From Microcoleus vaginatus HSN003 (GTDB lineage: Bacteria; Cyanobacteriota; Cyanobacteriia; Cyanobacteriales; Microcoleaceae), in contig NZ_CP031705.1 of NCBI RefSeq assembly GCF_022701255.1, positions 2,431,501 through 2,495,500 on the forward strand: 64,000 nucleotides of DNA, read 5' to 3'. A program made the translations under genes and the position numbers. The notes under the pieces were generated by a model, which was not told where the DNA came from, did no database searches, and saw nothing but the letters and a program-made list of their open reading frames with translations. Shown here piece after piece: positions 57,763-64,000 of the stretch. Position 1 is the stretch's first letter. Each line of letters starts with the position of its first letter.

Positions 57763-58062
57763 ATGAAAGTAGAGGAAATTCAAGCAAGAGTTCGCCAAAA
57801 TCTGTATGTTTACACAGGTCATGGAGATATCGAGCGTCAGGCTGATGGGTTAACCTTTACTCAGGTTGAGGAAGCTTTACTCAACGGAGAGATACTTGAG
57901 CAATATCCTAACACTGGTCGAGGTGAAAGCTGTCTAATATTAGGTTATGCAGGTGAAATTCCTATTCATATAGTCTGTGGTTGGCGCGGTGAAAAAGTAG
58001 CAATTATAACTGTATATATTCCCAGTCCCCCCAATTTTATTAACCCTAGAACTAGAGGATAG
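57763..58062 (+). CDS. DUF4258 protein, putative toxin
   Basis: 99 residues. GHGDIERQADGLTFTQVEEALLNGEILEQYP followed by YAGEIPIHIVCGW and VAIITVYIP is the DUF4258 pattern, a small fold related to BrnT/RelE-type toxins. It is followed after 4 bases by a YgiT-type zinc-finger gene, the usual partner. The function as an RNase toxin is inferred from family and pairing. Confidence 0.8.
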   Translation: MKVEEIQARVRQNLYVYTGHGDIERQADGLTFTQVEEALLNGEILEQYPNTGRGESCLILGYAGEIPIHIVCGWRGEKVAIITVYIPSPPNFINPRTRG

Positions 58063-58066
58063 ACCC

Positions 58067-58363
58067 ATGCGAGAAATCCGATGCAATACCTGCGGTAGCA
58101 ACCGCTATGAGGAACGTAGAATCGATTACCTTTACAGTCATAAAGGTAAATACTTGCTAGTTCCTAACACGCCAGTAGAGAGTTGTCTTGATTGTGGCAT
58201 GATTTATTATGATGCAGCAGTTCTTAAAGAAATTGAGCGCCATTTCTTTGCTATTCACCAGCAGAATGAAATGCCGATTCCTAGATTGAAAACCCCAGCA
58301 AGAGTTCCACGTAAAGAATTGTTTGTTAAGGGAAGAAGCAGAATCTTCTTAAAGTCCCCCTAG
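58067..58363 (+). CDS. YgiT-type zinc-finger protein, putative antitoxin
   Basis: 98 residues. Two zinc-binding pairs, CNTCG (about 5-9) and CLDCG (about 41-45), as in the N-terminal domain of MqsA/YgiT antitoxins, followed by a helical stretch (AAVLKEIERHFFAIHQ). The usual DNA-binding helix-turn-helix domain is absent. The last residues (RIFLKSP) are encoded by a dispersed CCCCCT-AGGGGG repeat, so the original C-terminus may be altered. Forms a probable toxin-antitoxin operon with DUF4258. Confidence 0.8.
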   Translation: MREIRCNTCGSNRYEERRIDYLYSHKGKYLLVPNTPVESCLDCGMIYYDAAVLKEIERHFFAIHQQNEMPIPRLKTPARVPRKELFVKGRSRIFLKSP

Positions 58364-58388
58364 AAAAGGGGGATTTAGGGCGATCGAT
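58352..58388. repeat. Half copy of the CCCCCT-AGGGGG repeat
   Basis: aaagtccccctagaaaaggg plus ggatttagggcgatcg, related to the right half of the element in cobN. It covers the stop codon of the YgiT-type gene. Confidence 0.75.
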
Positions 58389-58506
58389 TTCACGACAGAC
58401 AAGCACCAATTTAGATGGCCCGGAGTGCTGAAACCAGTTTGATGAGAATGTATACACAATTATTCAAATGGCTGAGACGCCTCATCAAACACAAGGATTC
58501 TAGCCC

Positions 58507-59373
58507 ATGACGAAGCACTGCCGACAAAGATTAGTTGCCGTAATTGCTCTCTCGTTTCTATCTTTCACATCGCCTTTGCTGTTGACTCGCAATGCTGCGG
58601 CTGGAATTGGGGACGAACCCACAGCTAATCCCAAACAGATTGCCTTCCTCACCGAGAAGTTAAACAGTAACGATGAAACGGCACTTGATGCAGCTATTAA
58701 GCTGTTACGAAAAATAGGTGAACCAGCCATCCCTGATTGGATGGAAGCTTTGCAGGATCAGAATTTGTCAGTCGGCCAGAGTGCTGCTGAGGTTCTAAGA
58801 CAAATTGCTCTTCCTGCTATTCCTGCCTTTGTCAAAACCTTGAAAGACTCAGATGTGTCGGTTGGTGCAGAAGCTAAAACTGCTGTGCCGCAGCTAATTC
58901 TCTTGCTGAAAGACTCCGATGCAACTGTGCGTAGCCGTGCTGACTATGCTTTGGGAAGGATTGGTGCAGAAGCTAAAACTGCACTGCCGCAGCTAATTCT
59001 CTTGCTGAAAGACTCTGATGCAACTGTGCGTAGCCGTGCAGCCAATGCTTTGGGAAGTATCGGTGCAGAAGCTAAAACTGCACTGCCGCAGCTAATTCTG
59101 TTGCTGAAAGACTCCGATGCAAAGGTGCGTAGCCGTGCTGACTATGCTTTGGCAAGGATGCGTGCAGAAGTTAAAACTGCACTGCCGCAGCTAATTCCCC
59201 TGCTTCAAGACTCAGATGCAACTGTGCGTAGTAGTGCAGCCAATGCTTTGGGAAGTATCGGTGCAGAAGCTAAAACTGCACTGCCGCAGCTAATTGTCTT
59301 GCTGAAAGACTCCAATCCAAATGTGCGTAGTAGTGCAGCCTCTGCTTTGAAGAAAATCGGTGCAAAAGCTTAA
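58507..59373 (+). CDS. Exported HEAT-repeat protein, prematurely ended
   Basis: 288 residues. Signal peptide (LVAVIALSFLSFTSPLLL). Then HEAT/PBS-type repeats of 33 residues: GAEAKTALPQLILLLKDSD and close variants, at least six copies with little divergence at the DNA level. The frame ends at a TAA where the other repeats have AAA (aaagcttaaact versus gaagctaaaact). The same frame then continues to 59676. It looks like a nonsense mutation in a protein of about 389 residues. A scaffold role outside the cytoplasm is likely. Confidence 0.8.
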   Translation: MTKHCRQRLVAVIALSFLSFTSPLLLTRNAAAGIGDEPTANPKQIAFLTEKLNSNDETALDAAIKLLRKIGEPAIPDWMEALQDQNLSVGQSAAEVLRQIALPAIPAFVKTLKDSDVSVGAEAKTAVPQLILLLKDSDATVRSRADYALGRIGAEAKTALPQLILLLKDSDATVRSRAANALGSIGAEAKTALPQLILLLKDSDAKVRSRADYALARMRAEVKTALPQLIPLLQDSDATVRSSAANALGSIGAEAKTALPQLIVLLKDSNPNVRSSAASALKKIGAKA

Positions 59374-59676
59374 ACTGCACTGCCACAGCTAATTGTCTTG
59401 CTGAAAGACTCCGATGCAGATGTGCGTAGTAGTGCAGCCTTCGCTTTGGGGGATATCGGTGCAGAAGCTAAAACTGCACTGTCGCAGCTAGTTCCCCTGC
59501 TTCAAGACTCCGATGTAGTTGGGCGCGGCGATGTAGCTAAAGCTTTCGAGAAAATCGGTTTTAGCCTTCAAAAAAAAGCAAATTGGGTAACTTCACAGGA
59601 GTTAGATATAGCTGTATCCAACTTAGAATCTGCCTTAAAATTTGTGGCAGAATCTGAAGCTAATTTCTCACAATAA
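59374..59676 (+). pseudogene. Detached 3' part of the HEAT-repeat gene
   Basis: In the same frame as 58507-59373, directly after its TAA: two more HEAT repeats and a C-terminal tail (NLESALKFVAESEANFSQ) with a normal stop. An internal start is unlikely. Kept separate to show the break; if the TAA is read through, this is the protein's natural end. Confidence 0.75.
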
Positions 59677-59689
59677 ACGATCGCAAATC

Positions 59690-60490
59690 TCCGCATATAC
59701 ATCAATGAGCTCAAAGCCGAACAAAGTAATCGCCCATACATCGAATCAATTCCCACAAATCCCTACATCGGGGGAATTTACTTATTTTTCCTCTTCGGAA
59801 CCTCTGCCACTCCCAGGCGGTGCTGGCGAAAAATCTACGAAACCTTAAAACCGAAATAGCCGGCTACAGAAACATCACCGTTTTGCTAGCCAAGCTCTAT
59901 GCCGACCAACTGATTGCCAAGAAACAAGGCACAAGAGATGGCAATTTACCTGATAATATTGCCGAGTTAATGCTGCACTACTTAAACCAAGTCAATCACA
60001 GTGTGCCGGGGGAGAAATTTAGCGATTATACCGTCCACAAAGATGCTAAAATCATACCCTGGGAATGCCTGAAACCAACCTACCGCTCCGCAGCCGCCAA
60101 CCGTCAAAATGCGAGAAGTGCTCTGGGTGAAGAAAAGGCATAATTACGGCTCAAGTATCTAGAATAAAAACTCATAATCATCCAAACAATAGGTGTCGCA
60201 CACGACCAAATCCGTTTTTCTCTGCATCCGCTAGGCGAGTATTTAGGTGGGTTGTATTTGCTAGATATTAACGGTAAAGATGAGAGGAAAGGGCAAAAAA
60301 TTTTGCAGGTAGCAGACTCCCAAAATTAACCCGAAGCGAGCAAAGGCTTTCTGTTAGCAGTAAAAAATTGCTATCACGATAAAATAAGTATCGGTGCAAA
60401 AGATACCGACTTTCTGCCGCAAGAAATCACATCGCGCTATAATATTACAATTACCGTACCGCCTCAATCTCGTCAAGCCGTCTCGCCTGG
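59690..60490 (+). pseudogene. Decayed NACHT-type protein gene fragments
   Basis: Pieces of coding sequence in shifting frames: RIYINELKAEQSN..PYIGGIYLF (about 59690-59850), then LAKLYADQLIAKKQG..LPDNIAELMLHYLNQ..IPWECLKPTYR (59820-60143), then after stops RFSLHPLGEYLGGLYLL (about 60205-60265) and FLLAVKNCYHDK..SIGAKDTDFLPQE (about 60345-60430). These match the region after the ATPase in cyanobacterial NACHT/HEAT proteins. Several stops and frameshifts make a product impossible. Confidence 0.65.
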
Positions 60491-60498
60491 GTAATCTT

Positions 60499-61293
60499 AT
60501 GACGATGTACGAACCGGATTCGCAGCCTTCGCGAACAAAAGTCCTCCCTACGATGTATGATTTACCCAGTGAAGACCCGGAGGAACCCGGTTTGCCTGAC
60601 GAATTTCACGACTTTCAACCCGAACTGCTGCGTCTAACCTGCCGCCCCGCCAACCATCCGCCAGAACAAATATTTATAGCGACAGACCTTAATCTCTACT
60701 ACGATTCTAACCATCTCAATTGGTACAAAAGACCTGATTGGTTTGTCGTCTTGGGGGTTCCGAGATTATATCAAGGTGACGAATTGCGCCTCAGCTACGT
60801 GATGTGGCAAGAAAATGTCAGTCCTCTGGTAGTAGTAGAACTGCTATCACCTGGAACTGAAGATGAGGATTTAGGAATTACAGAAGAAGCACGAAATAAA
60901 CCCCCTACTAAGTGGCGAGTTTACGAACAGATTTTGCAGATTCCTTACTACTTTGTTTTCAGTCGGTACAACAATCAACTGAGAGTATTTCGCTTGATTG
61001 GCAATCGTTACCGCGAACAATTTTTAACCGAACCCAGATTCTGGATACCGGAATTAGAATTAGGTATAGGTTGGTGGGAAGGGTGTTATCAAGGTTGTTC
61101 GAGGTTGTGGCTGCGCTGGTACGATGTCAGTGGAAATTGGGTTCTAACTCCCGAGGAGTTTGAAAGGCAGCGAGCTGAATTAGAAAGTCAGCGAGCTGAA
61201 TTAGAAAGTCAGCGGGCAGAATCAGAAAGTCAGCGAGCAAATCGATTAGCCGATCGCCTCCGAGCAATGGGCATTAATCCGGATGAGCTGTAA
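60499..61293 (+). CDS. Uma2-family putative endonuclease with coiled-coil tail
   Basis: 264 residues from the ATG at 60499 (MTMYEPDSQPSR); the longer frame upstream lies in the decayed NACHT gene. Uma2 core with PDWFVVLGVPR, SPLVVVELLSPGT and EQILQIPYYFVFSR; the nuclease Asp and Glu positions are kept. The C-terminus has a 7-residue repeat RAELESQ (21-bp DNA unit, four copies) forming a coiled coil before RLRAMGINPDEL, a common ending in cyanobacterial members. Confidence 0.88.
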   Translation: MTMYEPDSQPSRTKVLPTMYDLPSEDPEEPGLPDEFHDFQPELLRLTCRPANHPPEQIFIATDLNLYYDSNHLNWYKRPDWFVVLGVPRLYQGDELRLSYVMWQENVSPLVVVELLSPGTEDEDLGITEEARNKPPTKWRVYEQILQIPYYFVFSRYNNQLRVFRLIGNRYREQFLTEPRFWIPELELGIGWWEGCYQGCSRLWLRWYDVSGNWVLTPEEFERQRAELESQRAELESQRAESESQRANRLADRLRAMGINPDEL

Positions 61294-61358
61294 AATTAAG
61301 TAGCAGCGCCAAATACTGTCTGCGGTGTCAATAAAAACTTATTAACTAAAAATAACTT

Positions 61359-63227
61359 ATGCCAGACTCTACCTCACTGCGCGATCGCTACCTAGCCCTA
61401 ATCGACAAAATTGTCGAAATCACCCTCAAAGGTCAAATTCGCTCCAAAGAACAAGTTTATCAAATGCTGGTGCAAGACATTAGCACCGGTACCGGCGAAA
61501 TCTTTGAACGCTGTTTCGGCGAACGCCTTGATGCCGCAGAAAATCAAGTCAGAAATGAAAAAGACGAAATCAAACAAGCAAAGGCAAATCGCACTCTCCG
61601 AGCTCTCAAAACCATCCAAGGAGAATGGGAACGGTGGCAGAAAGATAACCGCGTCGATCGCGAAATTGCATCCTCAATCCAACAAATCGTTACTGCCGAA
61701 TCTAACGCCCGCCTCCTGGCATTATTACAAGTAATTGACCCGAATAAAGAACATCCGCTGACTCTGGCTCAATTGCAGCAATTGGCAAAATCCCTACACC
61801 AACAAATGCTGCAAACTGCCAATCCCGAAACCGAACAAGATTTGCAGCAAATCACCGTCGGCATCGCCAAAGGTTTAGAATCTTGGCAGCGTTTGGAACC
61901 GGAACTTGTGGGCTGGATTTATCAGCCGCAGCAGCTAGGATTTGCCGGTAGTCCCGAACAAAATGGGCCTTGGGCTTTTTGGGCAAAAAAAGTTAACAGT
62001 CCCTTTCCCCAGGCTCTGTTGAATACTATTGCAGTCGGTGAATCTGTAGTTCAATTCGCAGCCCAGCAATCGAGTTTAGATTTAGGCATCTTGGTGGAAG
62101 CGGCGATTATTTTGCAGTGCTTGCAACGGGCGTTGGCGACATGGTTTGATAAGCAAGTTTATGATTCCAAAGTGTCAACAAAAGCTTCAATTTCTACTTA
62201 CATTACTTTTGCGGTAATTTGGAGTCAGCTAGCTAGTGGGTTTAATAATTCTACCAAAAGCGGCGAGCAGTTGGCAAATGCTTGTTTTCAAGTAACTTTG
62301 CAAATTTTGCGCGCTTTTTCTCAGCGAGAATATTTTCCGCTTTACGGGGGAATTTTTGCTTCGTTTGATGGTAAAGCCCTGCGGCATACTTTGGATTATT
62401 TAGACGAACCGCTGCGGCGAGTTGAAGGCACTCAAGCGAAAGCTCGGATTCTGACGCTTTTGGGTTATTCGATGCAGGCGGCTGGGGCCTACGAGCGATC
62501 GATCTTGCTACACAAGCAAGCGCTGGAAATTGCCCGTACCGAAGGAGACAAAGCTTGCGAAGTTGCCAATCTCAATCACATCAGCCGTAACTATGTTGCT
62601 CAAAAAAATTATCAGGAAGCGATTAATTACAGCCAGCGGGCTTTAATTATGGCACGACAAGCGGGAGAGCGACAAGGCGAGGCAAATGCTCTGGCTAATT
62701 TGGGTTACAGTGAAGTGTTTCAAGCGCGGCAGTTGGAGGAGGTGGAACCGGAGGTTTACGAGAGTGCGATCGGTTATTTGGAACAAGGTTTGTTGCTATC
62801 GGAAAAATTGGGCGATCGCCAAAGTCAAGCTTTTTGTTCTAGCAGTCTCGGTATTGCTAAAATTGCCCTGGAAAATGCTGAAGCTGCGATCGAGTATTTG
62901 CTCAAAGGTTGGCAAGCGGCTCAATTCTCAGGGGATTTATATTTGCAAGGTCTGAATTTGGCTTACTTGGCTCAAGCTTATTACAGAATCAACTCACTAG
63001 AAAAAGCGATATTTGCGGGCAGTTTGGGGATGTATACTTTGGAGCAAATTGGTGCGATCGAGTGGCGTCAATCGGCTGGTTTGTTAACAATTTTGCGGGG
63101 TCAAATGGGGGCGGAATCTTTTAAACAATCTTTGGCGAAAAGTCGAGCGAATATCATTCCGGCGATCGGTGTTGATGGCTACGATTACATCCCGGAGTTG
63201 CTGGAAAAATATCAGCAATCTATTTAA
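61359..63227 (+). CDS. Large TPR-repeat protein
   Basis: 622 residues. The first half (about 1-330) is helical and not recognised as a named domain; the second half has at least five TPR motifs (AGAYERSILLHKQALEIAR, KNYQEAINYSQRALIMARQ, AAIEYLLKGWQAAQFSG). Similar proteins are frequent in filamentous cyanobacteria and serve as scaffolds; no partner is indicated here. Starts 66 bases after the Uma2 gene and may share its transcript. Confidence 0.8.
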   Translation: MPDSTSLRDRYLALIDKIVEITLKGQIRSKEQVYQMLVQDISTGTGEIFERCFGERLDAAENQVRNEKDEIKQAKANRTLRALKTIQGEWERWQKDNRVDREIASSIQQIVTAESNARLLALLQVIDPNKEHPLTLAQLQQLAKSLHQQMLQTANPETEQDLQQITVGIAKGLESWQRLEPELVGWIYQPQQLGFAGSPEQNGPWAFWAKKVNSPFPQALLNTIAVGESVVQFAAQQSSLDLGILVEAAIILQCLQRALATWFDKQVYDSKVSTKASISTYITFAVIWSQLASGFNNSTKSGEQLANACFQVTLQILRAFSQREYFPLYGGIFASFDGKALRHTLDYLDEPLRRVEGTQAKARILTLLGYSMQAAGAYERSILLHKQALEIARTEGDKACEVANLNHISRNYVAQKNYQEAINYSQRALIMARQAGERQGEANALANLGYSEVFQARQLEEVEPEVYESAIGYLEQGLLLSEKLGDRQSQAFCSSSLGIAKIALENAEAAIEYLLKGWQAAQFSGDLYLQGLNLAYLAQAYYRINSLEKAIFAGSLGMYTLEQIGAIEWRQSAGLLTILRGQMGAESFKQSLAKSRANIIPAIGVDGYDYIPELLEKYQQSI

Positions 63228-63231
63228 CTCT

Positions 63232-63400
63232 TTGTTGTGGAACAGGCCTGAAAGCCTGTTGCTGACAGAGGTTTAAGGTGTAAGTTATAACTCACCCAAT
63301 AGCTGCATTATCAATAAGTCTTTCATGGGTGGGATCTCCTGCCCACCCCACAACCAAATTTAAGTCTTTGTGGAACAGGCATCTTGCCTGTTCATGTGTT
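63232..63400. repeat. Cluster of dispersed palindromes
   Basis: gtggaacaggcctgaaagcc (63237), gggtgggatctcctgcccac (about 63327) and gtggaacaggcatcttgcct (63369). They fill the space between two convergent genes. Confidence 0.85.
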
Positions 63401-63425
63401 TTTATGCACCCCAACCTCCAAATAA

Positions 63426-63995
63426 TTAATGCTCAACTATCACCGGTGTGCCAACTGCGACTTTCTCAAATAAAGCCTGTGCGTCTTTATCAAACATTCT
63501 GACGCAGCCGTGAGAAGCCGCCCCCCCGATCGACTCTGGATTCGGAGTACCATGAAAACCAATCACATTCTTGCCATCCGTCCAAAACCCCATCCACCTA
63601 CTCCCTAATGGATTGTCTGGCCCAGCAGGAATAAGTTCTCCTGTCCAAGGATTTTGCCAAACTGGATCTTTGATCATTTGCATAACTTTAAAATTGCCTG
63701 TAGGAGTTTCCCACCCGCCTTTTCCCACAGCAACCGGGAAACTGGTTTGCACCTTATTTTGTCGGTAAACATAAACGCGGCGTTCTCGTAATTTCAGCAC
63801 TAAACGCACTTCCTCAATAGGACTTACCGCAGGCTTTGGTTCCTGGGGAATATAACGAAATGGTTCTCCCAAGGGCGGCAGTTCTGGGGTTCCGAGATTC
63901 GGCAATTGTGCCTCGGATGTGGGCCGCTGCGCTGCGATCGCACTATTACTTGAATTAGCCACCAGTTCGGCAGTGGCCTGCGGCTGTAGACCCAC
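63426..63995 (-). CDS. L,D-transpeptidase (YkuD), cut by the window end
   Basis: At least 189 residues; the frame stays open to the right edge, so the true start and signal peptide are outside. YkuD domain about residues 60-187: VYVYRQNKVQTSFPVAVGKGGWETPTGNF, GFHGTPNPESIGGAASHGCVRM with the catalytic His and Cys (SHGCVRM). It forms 3-3 peptidoglycan crosslinks or attaches proteins to the wall. Convergent with the TPR gene. Confidence 0.92.
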   Translation of the reverse strand: MGLQPQATAELVANSSNSAIAAQRPTSEAQLPNLGTPELPPLGEPFRYIPQEPKPAVSPIEEVRLVLKLRERRVYVYRQNKVQTSFPVAVGKGGWETPTGNFKVMQMIKDPVWQNPWTGELIPAGPDNPLGSRWMGFWTDGKNVIGFHGTPNPESIGGAASHGCVRMFDKDAQALFEKVAVGTPVIVEH

Positions 63996-64000
63996 CGACA

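Overview
The window is chromosomal DNA from a filamentous, probably non-heterocystous cyanobacterium of the Oscillatoria/Microcoleus/Phormidium kind. This is inferred from the very frequent HIP1-type GCGATCGC octamers, cyanobacterial marker genes (DUF3288 protein, heme oxygenase, CobN-type chelatase subunit, Uma2 endonucleases, WD40 and HEAT proteins, SxtJ-family protein), heptameric short tandem repeats, and abundant small palindromic repeats and MITE-like elements.

Layout. 0-5 kb: SpoIID-like protein, RNase Z, decayed retropepsin pair, Ser/Thr kinase, HEAT-repeat remnant. 5-11 kb: an exporter-type ABC protein lying between a single copy and a four-copy tandem array of the same 134-bp repeat, then secA. 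11-19.4 kb is accessory: IS630-family element with a -1 frameshift site, STAND ATPase that stops where its WD40 domain should begin, RTX protein with a 17-copy minisatellite, DUF3288 gene, and IS4-family element inserted in heptamer repeats. 19.4-35 kb: unknown membrane protein, TPR protein, WD40 kinase lacking two usual kinase residues, msrP, Uma2, miaA, gyrB, a gene-free structured stretch, heme oxygenase, SLH protein, mfd. 35-47 kb: CorC/CNNM protein, then a minus-strand cluster: GT2 glycosyltransferase, polytopic membrane protein, carbamoyltransferase, SxtJ-family protein, a 54-residue DUF5989-type protein and three SGNH-type membrane-anchored proteins. 47-64 kb: zinc-ribbon membrane protein, NAD kinase, SGNH lipoprotein, cobN, EamA transporter with livF/livG, DUF4258/YgiT pair, broken HEAT and NACHT-type genes, second Uma2, TPR protein, and an L,D-transpeptidase cut by the window end.

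How the genes work together. Housekeeping genes (rnz, secA, miaA, gyrB, mfd, nadK, cobN) are mostly single transcription units separated by repeats. The one clear multi-gene functional module is the carbamoyltransferase/SxtJ/DUF5989/SGNH cluster with its adjacent glycosyltransferase pair; my inference is that it builds and modifies (carbamoylates or acylates) an envelope glycan or secondary metabolite. The most unusual theme is small palindromic repeats that have entered coding sequences in frame (cobN, the SGNH lipoprotein, the C-terminus of the ABC protein and possibly the YgiT protein). Several signalling or conflict-type proteins (STAND, HEAT, NACHT, retropepsin) are present only as truncated or decayed copies.
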